Origin: Methanothrix sp.
GTDB taxonomy: Archaea > Halobacteriota > Methanosarcinia > Methanotrichales > Methanotrichaceae
Assembly: GCA_011620785.1 (NCBI GenBank)
Contig: WOYM01000099.1
Location: forward strand, 1 to 50,002
DNA length: 50,002 nucleotides
Reading direction: 5' to 3'
The notes beneath the pieces are model-generated. The model saw nothing but the letters and a program-made list of their open reading frames with translations, was not told the origin of the DNA and did not search any database. Shown here in pieces: positions 33,653 to 44,857 of the stretch; position 1 is the first letter of the stretch; each line of letters starts with the position of its first letter. A program made the translations under genes and the position numbers.

Positions 33653-33931
33653 ATGAAAAGAAATAGAAATGAGATCATCTCCGAGATTCTTAGAATTTGC
33701 ATAAAAGGAGCGCGCAAGACAAAAGTGGTATATCAGGCAAACCTCAACTTCAGAACGGCTGATCCCTATTTGCAGCTTCTCATTAAGAACGATCTGATAG
33801 TTTCCAGTCAAGGACCACATGTGGTCTATCAGACGACGGAGAAGGGAATGAGCCTGATGAAAACTATAGATCAGGTCCATAGCACTCTGGCCGAATATCA
33901 AGATTCGCTTCTCACTCCGACATCGGCCTAA
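33653..33931 (+). CDS. Archaeal winged-helix DNA-binding protein, paralogue 2
   Basis: A 92-residue relative of the protein 300 bases upstream, with the same blocks: MKRNRNEIISEILRICIKGA, KTKVVYQANLNFRTADPYLQLLIKNDLIV and VVYQTTEKGMSLMKTI. The C-terminus is slightly longer. The open frame begins at 33596, but GGAGG at 33642-33646 before the ATG at 33653 and alignment with the paralogue fix the start. CTATAATAC near 33610 is a plausible TATA box, so it is likely transcribed on its own. Confidence 0.87.
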   Translation: MKRNRNEIISEILRICIKGARKTKVVYQANLNFRTADPYLQLLIKNDLIVSSQGPHVVYQTTEKGMSLMKTIDQVHSTLAEYQDSLLTPTSA

Positions 33932-34039
33932 ATTCTCATTTTGGGATAACAATCATACGGCAATCATCATATTGGTACTGCCATCTTTGCAGTATGGCCT
34001 ATCCCAATGCTTTTATCCTTTTTCTTCCCATCCCTCACT

Positions 34040-34939
34040 ATGCCATCCCTTTCTGTCCATGCTGGCGGCCTCGACCTGAAAAATCCGGTCCTTCTCGCCG
34101 CAGGCATCCTGGGCACTACTGGCGCGTCCCTCTGCCGCGCATCACGGGCGGGCGCAGGAGGGGTCGTCACCAAGTCCATTGGCTCTGTGCCAAGAGCGGG
34201 CCATCCCGGTCCCTGCATCGTTCATGTGGATTGTGGTCTCATCAATGCCATGGGCCTTCCCAATCCCTCTTATAAGGATTTTCAGACCGAGATCGATGCT
34301 GCCAGAAAAGGGGGGGTACCTGTCATCGCCAGTATCTTCGCATCCAGCGCAGAGGAGTTTGCTCAGATCTCTCGAAACCTGGATGCTGATGCTTTGGAGC
34401 TTAATTTATCCTGCCCTCATGCCGAGAAGTACGGCAGCGAGCTGGGACGTTATCCAGATCTGGTGGAATCGGTGACCGGGGCAGTGAAGGCAGCCTCAAG
34501 CGTTCCCATCTGGGTGAAGCTAACCCCCAACACCGCCGACATCCTGGAGCTGGGGCTTGCCGCCCAGAGGGGAGGAGCTGATGCCGTGGTGGCCATCAAC
34601 ACTCTGAAGGCCATGGCCATAGATATTGAGACCGGCTATCCCATTCTGGGCAACCGCTTCGGAGGCCTATCCGGACGGGCCATAAAGCCGGTGGCCGTTC
34701 GCGCGGTGTACGATCTTGCCTCCCGTCTGGAGATCCCGGTGATCGGGGTGGGCGGAATATCCTCCTGGGAGGATGCGGTGGAGATGATCATGGCAGGTGC
34801 CTCCGCTATTCAGGTGGGGACCGCCCTTTTGCAGGGCTATGGCATATTCGAGGAGATCACATCCGGCCTGTCTGCATACCTGGAGAGGAAATCAATAACT
34901 CTTGAAGAGCTGTGCGGCATGGCTGGGAGGTGCTCATGA
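34040..34939 (+). CDS. pyrD: Dihydroorotate dehydrogenase, class 1B catalytic subunit
   Basis: A 299-residue FMN enzyme that oxidises dihydroorotate to orotate in pyrimidine synthesis. Class 1 text: LKNPVLLAAGILGTTGASL, GAGGVVTKSIGSVPRAGHPGP, GLINAMGLPNPSYKDF, the active-site cysteine in LELNLSCPHAEKYGSELG, PIWVKLTPNTADI, AINTLKAMAIDIETGYPILGNRFGGLSG, and the FMN phosphate site VIGVGGISSWEDAVEMIMAGASAIQVGTALL. The frame opens at 34007, but GCTTTTATCC at 34010-34020 looks like the TATA box, putting the transcript start almost at the ATG at 34040, so a leaderless mRNA is likely. It overlaps pyrK by four bases. Confidence 0.95.
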   Translation: MPSLSVHAGGLDLKNPVLLAAGILGTTGASLCRASRAGAGGVVTKSIGSVPRAGHPGPCIVHVDCGLINAMGLPNPSYKDFQTEIDAARKGGVPVIASIFASSAEEFAQISRNLDADALELNLSCPHAEKYGSELGRYPDLVESVTGAVKAASSVPIWVKLTPNTADILELGLAAQRGGADAVVAINTLKAMAIDIETGYPILGNRFGGLSGRAIKPVAVRAVYDLASRLEIPVIGVGGISSWEDAVEMIMAGASAIQVGTALLQGYGIFEEITSGLSAYLERKSITLEELCGMAGRCS

Positions 34940-35706
34940 GACCTATCGATACCATTATAATGGAAGTCCAATCCGAAACCCCTCTGATCAAGACCCTACG
35001 GCTGGACAGGAACCTGGATCCTCATCCCGGGCAGTATGCCATGGTCTGGATTCGCGGACTGGATGAGGTTCCCATGAGCTTCTCTGGACCTGATACCATC
35101 ACCGTGCAATCGGTGGGTGAGGCCTCCGAGGCCCTCAATTCCCTGGGCGAGGGAAGGAGCATTGGGCTGCGTGGACCTCTTGGCAAGGGTTTTACTCTTC
35201 TGGGAGAAAGGATTCTGATCATCGGAGGCGGGGTGGGAACTGCGCCTCTGGCCTTCCTGGGCGAGCAGGCCATGAATGCGGGCATGGAGGTCACATCGCT
35301 GATCGGCTATCGCTGCTGTAGCGATATGATATTCCTGAAGAGGTTCCAGAGGCTGGGCAAAACGATCGTCACCACTGACGATGGCTCAAGCGGGATCTGC
35401 GGCCGGGTGGCCGCGGGCCTTGAGGCTCTGGACCTTGATGATTACGACCAGATCTATTTATGCGGCCCGGAGCTGATGATGTGGGATGTAATCTCCCGAT
35501 CACGAGAGCATGCCAAAAAAACTCAGGCCTGCATCAATCGCTACTTCAAATGCGCGGAGGGCATATGCGGATCATGCTGCCTGGATCCGGATGGGCTGAG
35601 AGTCTGCGTGGAGGGGCCGGTGATCAGGGCTGATCGCCTTCTAGAGAGCGAGTTTGGCCGGTACCGCCGCGGACCGACAGGTGTCAAGGGGCCCTGCAGG
35701 GGATGA
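34936..35706 (+). CDS. pyrK: Dihydroorotate dehydrogenase electron-transfer subunit
   Basis: A 256-residue FAD and [2Fe-2S] protein that moves electrons from PyrD to an acceptor (NAD in bacteria; possibly another acceptor here). Visible parts: an FAD-binding barrel with HPGQYAMVWIRGLDEVPMSFS; the nucleotide-binding half with ILIIGGGVGTAPLAFLGEQA and YDQIYLCGPELMMW; and the C-terminal cluster YFKCAEGICGSCCLDPDGLRVCVEGPV with four cysteines for the iron-sulfur centre. GGAGGTG at about 34926-34932 and the ATGA overlap with the pyrD stop set the start at 34936. Forms a heterodimer pair with pyrD. Confidence 0.94.
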   Translation: MRPIDTIIMEVQSETPLIKTLRLDRNLDPHPGQYAMVWIRGLDEVPMSFSGPDTITVQSVGEASEALNSLGEGRSIGLRGPLGKGFTLLGERILIIGGGVGTAPLAFLGEQAMNAGMEVTSLIGYRCCSDMIFLKRFQRLGKTIVTTDDGSSGICGRVAAGLEALDLDDYDQIYLCGPELMMWDVISRSREHAKKTQACINRYFKCAEGICGSCCLDPDGLRVCVEGPVIRADRLLESEFGRYRRGPTGVKGPCRG

Positions 35707-35750
35707 AAATCATGGGGGTAAAGAAAGGCGATGAAGAACGGGGATGAAAG

Positions 35751-36488
35751 ATGATGATTGTCAGATTCAAGAAGGACGGCCTTGTCCGGGGCGGCTCGTA
35801 CAGCATCGAGCATGGAATAGTATCGGGAGGAGAGGTAATTCCCCTGGAGGATGTTGAGCTGCTCATGCCCTGTCAGCCATCGAAGATAATCTGCGTGGGC
35901 CTGAACTATGTGGAGCATGCCCGGGAATTGAAGATGAAGCTGCCCGAGGAGCCCATCATCTTTCTCAAGCCCCCTACTGCCGCCCTGAGCCCCGGGGGCG
36001 AGATCGTATATCCTCCCTCCAGCCGGCAGGTGGACTATGAAGGGGAGCTAGCGGTGGTGATAGGAAAGAGGGGCAGGAATATCCCGGCAGATGAGGCAGA
36101 AGGTCATATCCTGGGATACACCTGCTTTAATGATGTTACTGCTCGCGATCTGCAGCAAAGAGATACTCAATGGACCCGGGCCAAGAGCTTTGATACCTTT
36201 GCTCCCTTCGGCCCCTGGATTGCATCGATCGATACCTCAGGCGTTGATATCCAAACTCGGGTGAACGGCGAGACCGTGCAAAAGTCCAATACCTCAGACC
36301 TGATATTCGGCGTTCCCAGGCTCATCGAGTTCATAAGCGGCATCATGACTCTGCAGCCGGGAGATGTGATAGCCACGGGAACGCCGCCGGGTGTGGGACA
36401 GCTGCATCTGGGCGATCTGGTGGAGGTAGAGATCGAGGGGATAGGCGTTCTCAAGAACACTGTGGTGGCAGCCGACAGGAGTTCATAA
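35751..36488 (+). CDS. Fumarylacetoacetate hydrolase family protein
   Basis: A 245-residue member of the FAH superfamily, metal-dependent enzymes that hydrolyse or decarboxylate 2-keto acids (acylpyruvate hydrolase, oxaloacetate decarboxylase and others). Motifs: KIICVGLNYVEHARELK; EEPIIFLKPPTAALSPGGEI; the metal-binding VDYEGELAVVIGKRGRNI; GYTCFNDVTARDLQQRDTQWTRAKSFDTFAPFGPW; and LQPGDVIATGTPPGVG. GGGGATGA at about 35740-35747 serves the first of two tandem ATGs. It lies 44 bases after pyrK and is probably in the same operon, though a link to pyrimidine synthesis is not established. Confidence 0.92.
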   Translation: MMIVRFKKDGLVRGGSYSIEHGIVSGGEVIPLEDVELLMPCQPSKIICVGLNYVEHARELKMKLPEEPIIFLKPPTAALSPGGEIVYPPSSRQVDYEGELAVVIGKRGRNIPADEAEGHILGYTCFNDVTARDLQQRDTQWTRAKSFDTFAPFGPWIASIDTSGVDIQTRVNGETVQKSNTSDLIFGVPRLIEFISGIMTLQPGDVIATGTPPGVGQLHLGDLVEVEIEGIGVLKNTVVAADRSS

Positions 36489-36507
36489 TCCTTCCCGGCG
36501 CAAACGC

Positions 36508-36922
36508 TCATGCCGTCGAGTCAAAGACCGCCAGCCAGTCGAAGTCGGTAAAGCTCTCCGGCCCCAGGGGAAAGTAGGTGGGATTCTTTGCGCTTCCGGA
36601 TCGGCGCGGAAGAGAGGCGATCTCATCTGCAGGAAGCCCCTGGCCTTTGCCGGTGGGGATGAGCCGCGCCGGACCAGGAGCAGCAGTCAGCCACGCCTCC
36701 AGGGTGCGCTCCTCGGGCTTGCCTATGCCATTGGAATTTGATACGCCCACTACGGTTCCTATGACCGCACAGCCCGAACCCATGATCTGATCCAGGTGAG
36801 AGCCTGCCGGCCACCAGGAATAGAGGTCATCCGAGAGAGAATGGGATCGCCTGGGCCAAGATCCAATCTTCCAGGGTGGAATACCCGGGCTCAAAGCCGT
36901 CTTTGCGAGATAAGCTATCCAT
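36508..36922 (-). pseudogene. Erythromycin-esterase-like gene with large internal deletion
   Basis: The ATG at 36922 (GGAGG 9 bases upstream, TATA-like TTTTTATG near 36968) opens MDSLSRKDGFEPGYSTLEDWILAQAIPFSLG and then meets TGA. This looks like the first 30 residues of the erythromycin esterase (COG2312) family, whose N-terminus reads W...aIPFSLdSPESF. In a second frame, DDLYSWWPAGSHLDQIMGSGC, VIGTVVGVSNSNGIGKPE, LTAAPGPARLIPTGKGQGLPA and KNPTYFPLGPESFTDFDWLAVFDST match the family's last 110 residues. About 270 residues of the middle, with the catalytic His and Glu, are gone, and the frame changes at the join near 36825-36850. Promoter and ribosome site look intact. The family call is from memory of its conserved text. 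Confidence 0.65.
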
Positions 36923-37044
36923 TTGCATGAACCTCCGGCATCTCAAAGCTGCACATTGATATCATAAAAAGGATTTCAGTGGGAAAAGTAATCTATATAC
37001 CGCTATTTTTTGAATAATTAGATAAACCGTATCATGCAATATGT

Positions 37045-37062
37045 ATATTCTATTTTGATTAA
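37045..37062 (+). promoter_or_regulatory. phoA-type promoter with candidate regulatory box, copy 3 of 3
   Basis: ATATTCTATTTTGATTAA at 37045-37062, followed four bases later by a TATA-like CATATATT. The motif ends 42 bases before the ATG at 37104, as at pstS (41 bases). The right half TTTTGATTAAAATC is nearly palindromic. Confidence 0.5.
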
Positions 37063-37103
37063 AATCATATATTCAGATGGTAATCCTCAAAGGAGGTAAT
37101 GAA

Positions 37104-38369
37104 ATGAATACCAGATCATCTCCGGCAAAGCTCTTCTTAGCTATTGCCATAATCTGCAGCTCAATTCAATTGGGTGTGGCAGATGATGCATCGCATGAGA
37201 CATCGGCAAAGAATGTAATTCTCCTTATCGGCGACGGGATGGGATTTCCCCAATTGACTCTGGCCAGGATCGATAAAGCAGGGGGAAATGTCACCCAGTA
37301 TGGCTCAGTCGAGCTTTTCATGGACGGAATGGAGCAGACAGGGATGGTCAAGACATCCAGCGCGAATTCACTGGTAACCGATTCTGCTCCTGCATCTTCG
37401 GCTATGGCAACCGGTGAAAAGACGAACAATGGTGTTATCAGCCAAAATTCCAGCGCCATCCAGGGAAAGAGAGATGGAGAGAACCTGACCACCATTCTGG
37501 AGATGGCTGAAGATAGTGGCCTCTCCACCGGGCTTATCACCACCACCAGGATAACTCATGCCACGCCAGCCGCCTTCTACGCTCATGTGGATAACAGGGA
37601 TAACGAGAGCGAGATAGCTGATCAGCTCTTCACCAGCGGCATTGAGGTGATTTTAGGGGGAGGTCTGCAGTACTTCACAGGAGAGAATGACACTGATCCA
37701 CTGGGCAATTATGGAAAGAGAGGCGACCAGAGAGACCTTCTCAATGAATTCGAGTCGCAGGGTTATGCTCTGGTCTATAATGGATCGAGCTTCCAGAAGG
37801 TAGATTCCAACACAACAGATAGGCTTTTGGGACTGTTCGATAGCTCTCATATGCAGTACGATCTGGAGAGGCTTTCGGGAGAGGAGAGGAATCCAAGCCT
37901 CGCAGATATGACCAGCAAGGCTATCTCCATTCTCTCCCGCAATCCTAAGGGCTTCTTCCTCATGGTTGAAGGAGGAAGAATCGATCATGCAGGACACGAG
38001 AGGAACATCAGCAAGAACGTCGCCGACACCTTAGCCTTTGATGAGGCAGTGAAGGTCGCAATGGATTTTGCCTCATTGAACAATGATACACTGGTGATTG
38101 TAACCGCAGACCACGAATGCGGAGGGCTGGTCTTGCAGCCGGAGAATCTGGATGTGTATGAGGCAGGAGGCATCAATCCCCTGTTTGCGTCGGGAACTAC
38201 AAAGACCCAGGGGCCCAGATACGATTTCATAACGGAGATGGAGGAGGCCACCCATACAGCAGTGGATGTTCCCATCATGGCCTCAGGCCCGGGGGCAGAA
38301 AAGGTCAGCAAAGGCGTGATAGACAATACACGGATCTTTGAGATAATGAAAGAGGCCTTCGGGCTCTAG
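37104..38369 (+). CDS. phoA: Alkaline phosphatase, exported
   Basis: A 421-residue alkaline phosphatase that frees phosphate from organic esters outside the cell. Signal peptide at residues 1-26 (SPAKLFLAIAIICSSIQLGVA). Metal and catalytic sites: VILLIGDGMGFPQ (Asp ligand); the nucleophile serine in VTDSAPASSAMATGEKT; TTTRITHATPAAFYAHV; FFLMVEGGRIDHAGHERN; and LVIVTADHECGG. A threonine or histidine ligand is near ATHTAVDVPIMASG. The length and order fit the family. GGAGGT at about 37090-37095, six bases before the ATG, fixes the start over the upstream ATG at 37077. Together with pstS it suggests a phosphate-starvation response. Confidence 0.95.
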   Translation: MNTRSSPAKLFLAIAIICSSIQLGVADDASHETSAKNVILLIGDGMGFPQLTLARIDKAGGNVTQYGSVELFMDGMEQTGMVKTSSANSLVTDSAPASSAMATGEKTNNGVISQNSSAIQGKRDGENLTTILEMAEDSGLSTGLITTTRITHATPAAFYAHVDNRDNESEIADQLFTSGIEVILGGGLQYFTGENDTDPLGNYGKRGDQRDLLNEFESQGYALVYNGSSFQKVDSNTTDRLLGLFDSSHMQYDLERLSGEERNPSLADMTSKAISILSRNPKGFFLMVEGGRIDHAGHERNISKNVADTLAFDEAVKVAMDFASLNNDTLVIVTADHECGGLVLQPENLDVYEAGGINPLFASGTTKTQGPRYDFITEMEEATHTAVDVPIMASGPGAEKVSKGVIDNTRIFEIMKEAFGL

Positions 38370-38409
38370 GCCTCTTATCATTTTAGATGGGAAGGACGAG
38401 GGTGAAAGA

Positions 38410-38571
38410 ATGGTCCTGGCAGTATCATTGATTAAGGTGACGCCTGATCGAGAGAAGGATGCGTATCGCATGATCAAGGAGATAAATGGCATTAAGAATA
38501 TCTATCATATATTCGGAGAGCATGACCTTCTCATAATTCATGAGGCGGATGGCCTGAGTTCACTTGAGTGA
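38410..38571 (+). pseudogene. Truncated Lrp-type ligand-binding (RAM) protein
   Basis: An ATG at 38410 with GGGTGA about five bases upstream opens a 53-codon frame, MVLAVSLIKVTPDREKDAYRM then INGIKNIYHIFGEHDLLIIHEAD, ending in TGA at 38569-38571. It matches the first half of the 94-residue protein at 23.2 kb at about two positions in three, including the ligand-site text IYHIFG-HDLL. Downstream codons (VKHLDYF) no longer follow the family, so the gene has lost its C-terminal half. A functional 53-residue peptide cannot be ruled out, since the ribosome site is intact. Confidence 0.65.
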
Positions 38572-38665
38572 GTAAAGCACTTAGACTACTTCGCAGCCTG
38601 CCATTTCCACAAAAGAGCCTAAAAAAAAGCACTTATAATCAAGAAGAATGAGCGGAAATTGCCAT

Positions 38666-40885
<2,220 letters not shown>

Positions 40886-40890
40886 ATCGT

Positions 40891-43800
40891 TTAATCAGTA
40901 CTGACCTTTGCTTTGTGATCAGTTATGTCTTCAATGGCCAGCAGGATAAGATGCTTTGTGGAGTCCTCGCCCCCTATTCTCTGTGCGTTGAGCAGCATCT
41001 CCTTGTGACCGATCTTGGGAAAATCGTGCTCCACCAGGAAGTCATCGACCTTGGCGCTCTTGGGCAAAACCTCCCCCAGAAGCTGCCTTAAAGCAGGAAT
41101 ATCCCACTGTCCGGTTCCCAGGTCGTGGATCATCTGTCCCTCAGTTTCCTTGGGCGTGGCCTGGAACATCCTGTAGAAAGAGGGATTGGCAAAGACGACT
41201 CTGAGATCGTCATCCAGAACCACTAAAGGCTCATGAACCGTACGGATGATCTCCTCTGCGTACTCGGCACGCATGGTCATGCCATACAGGCTCTCCTCCA
41301 ACTGCTCTGCATTCCTCTGCTCAGTTATATCCTCCAGGACCTCCAGAATCCGTGCGGGCTTGTGGTCGGAAGTCCAGCCAAGCACGGCCATCCTGTCAAC
41401 AAACCATCGCCACTGGCCGTCGGAACGCTTTATCCTGTACTCCCTCTGCAAGATATCGCCTTCCTCAGCAGAGGCCAGCCAGCGGTCCCTGTCTACCAGC
41501 CTTGAAGCATCTTCTGGGTGGTAGAGGGCCTTCCAGAACTCCTCGTTGGCACTCTCCAGCTTATCCCTGGGATACTCAAGCATCGAGGACGCTGTCAGGC
41601 TAACGAACACATTGCGGCGTTCGGCCAGATCATATACGAATATGGCTCCAGGCCACTTATCGATCACCTGCCTGATGAGCGTCTCTTCCTCATGCTCCCT
41701 CAGCATCTCTTCTAATTCCTTGAGAGCTGTGACGTCAGAGAAGGCGATCACAACTCCGTCGATGATGTTATCGACCGTTCGATAAGGAAGGATCTTCATC
41801 TGATACCAGGACCCATCGTTGGCCTGAACCTGAGCCTCCCTGGTGACCAGGGTCTGCAGAACTTCAGCGACATCCTGTGCCATACCCGTGTAATGGAGCT
41901 TGGAGGAGATATCGGTTATGGGCCGACCTACGTCGATTGGCATCAGGTTGAATATTTTTGTCGCATAAGGTGTAAACCGCCTGATCTTCAGGTTGTTATC
42001 CAAGAATACGGTCGGAACCTGGGTGCTGTTCAGAAGGTTCATCATATCGCTGTTTACCTCTGTCAGCTCATCGTTCTTGGCCTGAAGCTCGGCATTGAGG
42101 GTGGTCAGCTCCTCGTTCAGGGATTGAAGCTCTTCTTTGGATGTGACCATCTCTTCGTTAGTGCTCTGAAGCTCCTCGTTGATCGATTGCATCTCTTCGC
42201 TTGCAGATCTAAGCTCTTCCTCCGAGGACTGACTCTCTTCAATGACCGACTGAAGCTGCTCTTTCGTTGCCTGAAGCTCCTTCTCCAGATCTCTGTTGAT
42301 GGCCTCGAGCCTTGATGCCGATCTTGATGCGGATCTTGATTCTTTCTTGGATGGTCGGGCCGAAAAGGCCTCCGTCGCGTCCTCAAACTGGATCATCAGT
42401 AGCCCGGCCAGGGATTTGGGCTGATAAATTGGACTTACTGTCAGGTTGACCAGTTGCCAAGATCCGTTCGTCTTGACCCTGATGCCCTTGGCTTCAACCT
42501 TCGTCTTATCGGCCGTCGCTTTACGGATGGCGATTGAAAGCTCTGGCCCCAGACCTTCCCGAACCATGGCGTGGATGTTCAGGTTCGCTTTACCTACTGC
42601 TGGTTCCAGGTATTTCCCCGTCCGCCTCGTGGTGTAAATGATGTCTCCATCTCTGTTGATGAGTACCACTGGAGGTGCTACGGTCTGGATGATGAGCTTC
42701 TGGGCGACCTCTGTGATGTTGACGTCAATGTCCTTTGGAGCAGCTACATTGTCGTGCATTCTGACTCGGCAGGGCAGGAGCGACGCTGGGAACTCGACAA
42801 GATCACCCCGCGCTATTGAAGCCTCTTTACGCTCGAAGATCTTCCATTTTTTGTCCATTGGTTTGAAAAGGTCAGGTAAGCTTCCCATGGACTCAGAAGA
42901 GCCCAGGAAAAGGACTCCTGCCTGGTTCAGGCTGAAATAGAATAATGCCAGGAGCTTCTTCTGGGTATCGGTGGTCAGGTAAATGAGGAGGTTGCGACAG
43001 CTTAAGAGGTCGAGCCTGGTGAACGGCGGGTCGGTGAGGACGTTTTGGACTGCAAAGACCACCATCTCCCGGACCTCTGATTTGATTTGAAATCGACCAT
43101 CGTCTTTTTTTATAAAAAACCTCTTCAGACGCTCCTCTGAGACGTCCTGGGATATATTTGCCGGATAAGTTCCCTGGCGGGCCAGGTCTATGGCCTCTTT
43201 GTCCAGGTCTGTCGCATAAATCTGGACCTTCAGATCGCCCTTCACATTAGGATCGTCCAGGCACTCTCTAAATAAGATGGCTATAGAGTAGGCTTCTTCG
43301 CCTGTTGAGCATCCTACCACCCAGACGCGCAGGGACTCACCATCCTTCTTATTCTTCAGCATCACTGGGATGTGCTCTTTTTTCAGGGCTTCAAATGCTT
43401 CAGGGTCTCGGAAAAAGCTGGTCACGCCTATCAGAAACTCTTTAAAGAGAAAGTCGATCTCGTCAGGATTATTCTGAATGTACTGGACATACTGGTTTAT
43501 ATCGGTGATTTGATGAACGGTCATACGCCTTTCAATGCGGCGGCGAGTGGCATTCTCCTTGTAGAGGCTGAAGTCGGCTCCTGTCTTGAACCTGACCAGC
43601 GAGAATATCTTCTGGAATGGGTCGAAAGTCTGCCCTTCCCCGCGAGACGGGGGAGCGGGCATTACTCCGGTCACTTTGTAGAGGTGGTTGACATACCCCA
43701 GCAGCTTCTCGGGCAGCTTGCTTGCCGGAGCCACATAATCGACCAGACCGGCGTTGATGGCACTCTTGGGCATGGCATCGTACTTGGATGATGCCGGGTC

Positions 43801-44556
43801 CTCTACCATAACCATTCCTTGTTTCTCTTTGATGGCTTTCAGGCCAAGGGTGCCGTCAGTTCCCATTCCTGAGAAGATGATGCCAATTGCCCTCTCGCCC
43901 TGGTCATCGGCCAGGTGTCTGAAAAAGAAGTCGATTGGCATCCTAAATCCCCTGGCCTGGGAAGGCTCGAGCAGCTGAAGTATTCCGTGCAGTATAGACA
44001 GGTCCTTACCAGGCGGGATCACATAGACGGAGTTGGGCGGGACGTAATCCCCGTCCTCCGCCTGAGATACCTTCATGGCCGTCAAGCGTTGGAGCAGCTC
44101 GGGCATGATGCCTTTATGAATTGGATCGAGGTGGGAAACAACTACAAAAGCCAGTCCTGTGTCTGCCGGGATATTCTTGAAGAACTCCTCAAAAGACTCC
44201 AGAGAGCCAGCTGAGCCGCCCATTCCCACGATGTAGAAGGCTCTATTTTTTCCAGCCTCAGGAACTCGCGGCTGCGACGCGGATGGAAGTTTCACTGAAC
44301 TGGCATCTTTTTTATCTATATCGTTTAGTTCTTCATCATCTGGGTTCATATCGGGTTCTCTCTTTTCTTGCAGCCACGCCTGGATCGTTGTCTTTTGCTG
44401 CCTCTTACTCTGCCAGACCTCGTTACGCTCTTGCAGAACTTTTCGCCTTAAAGGGGAAGCGCACGTCTCAGGCTGTAGAGCATCCGCACTGCGGTTCCGG
44501 ATCACAGCTGAAGGCGCATACCCGCATTGCTTTCTCCAATAGCTCAGCAAATTCAT
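40891..44556 (-). CDS. CheB-CheR fusion protein with PAS domains
   Basis: A 1221-residue multidomain signal protein. From about residue 105 a CheB-type methylesterase (VGMGGSAGSLESFEEFF, SHLDPIHKG, FSGMGTDGTLGLKAIKEKQGMVMVEDP) carries the Ser, His and Asp. A CheR methyltransferase follows (RRIERRMTVHQI, then LRVWVVGCSTGEEAYSIAIL and IYATDLDKEAIDLARQG, CRNLLIYL). Next is a long Glu-rich coiled coil with repeated EELQS.NEE heptads (about 725-800), then three PAS domains. Receiver and output-kinase domains are absent. Such fusions act in signal adaptation away from flagella. The frame starts at 44556, but residues 1-69 are poor and unlike the family; the ATG at 44349 (MNPDDEELND) is a likely alternative. 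Confidence 0.92.
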   Translation of the reverse strand: MNLLSYWRKQCGYAPSAVIRNRSADALQPETCASPLRRKVLQERNEVWQSKRQQKTTIQAWLQEKREPDMNPDDEELNDIDKKDASSVKLPSASQPRVPEAGKNRAFYIVGMGGSAGSLESFEEFFKNIPADTGLAFVVVSHLDPIHKGIMPELLQRLTAMKVSQAEDGDYVPPNSVYVIPPGKDLSILHGILQLLEPSQARGFRMPIDFFFRHLADDQGERAIGIIFSGMGTDGTLGLKAIKEKQGMVMVEDPASSKYDAMPKSAINAGLVDYVAPASKLPEKLLGYVNHLYKVTGVMPAPPSRGEGQTFDPFQKIFSLVRFKTGADFSLYKENATRRRIERRMTVHQITDINQYVQYIQNNPDEIDFLFKEFLIGVTSFFRDPEAFEALKKEHIPVMLKNKKDGESLRVWVVGCSTGEEAYSIAILFRECLDDPNVKGDLKVQIYATDLDKEAIDLARQGTYPANISQDVSEERLKRFFIKKDDGRFQIKSEVREMVVFAVQNVLTDPPFTRLDLLSCRNLLIYLTTDTQKKLLALFYFSLNQAGVLFLGSSESMGSLPDLFKPMDKKWKIFERKEASIARGDLVEFPASLLPCRVRMHDNVAAPKDIDVNITEVAQKLIIQTVAPPVVLINRDGDIIYTTRRTGKYLEPAVGKANLNIHAMVREGLGPELSIAIRKATADKTKVEAKGIRVKTNGSWQLVNLTVSPIYQPKSLAGLLMIQFEDATEAFSARPSKKESRSASRSASRLEAINRDLEKELQATKEQLQSVIEESQSSEEELRSASEEMQSINEELQSTNEEMVTSKEELQSLNEELTTLNAELQAKNDELTEVNSDMMNLLNSTQVPTVFLDNNLKIRRFTPYATKIFNLMPIDVGRPITDISSKLHYTGMAQDVAEVLQTLVTREAQVQANDGSWYQMKILPYRTVDNIIDGVVIAFSDVTALKELEEMLREHEEETLIRQVIDKWPGAIFVYDLAERRNVFVSLTASSMLEYPRDKLESANEEFWKALYHPEDASRLVDRDRWLASAEEGDILQREYRIKRSDGQWRWFVDRMAVLGWTSDHKPARILEVLEDITEQRNAEQLEESLYGMTMRAEYAEEIIRTVHEPLVVLDDDLRVVFANPSFYRMFQATPKETEGQMIHDLGTGQWDIPALRQLLGEVLPKSAKVDDFLVEHDFPKIGHKEMLLNAQRIGGEDSTKHLILLAIEDITDHKAKVSTD

Positions 44557-44857
44557 TATCTATCATTTAAATTGACATCTTCTCCATTATTTATTGCGTT
44601 GATTATATCGAGCTCTCATATTCAGCATTCTCCACTGGAGCGCACATTTTGAGATCAATTGAATCGTCGATATTTCAAGTTATTGTTCAACCACATGCAT
44701 TATCTTTCGCATCCGGTAATTTTATAAAATATACATGCTCCCGTCCATAAAAAGTCGAAAAAATCAATATGCTGAGATTCATACGTGGCCTCATAATACC
44801 TATTTCAACTATATTCGCGATACAAAACCAACTTAAAGACATCAGAAAAAGGTATAA

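Noticed and set aside
42117..42386. Arg-rich minus-strand frame within the CheB-CheR gene
   Set aside because: Out-of-phase reading of the heptad-repeat coding region; no start context.
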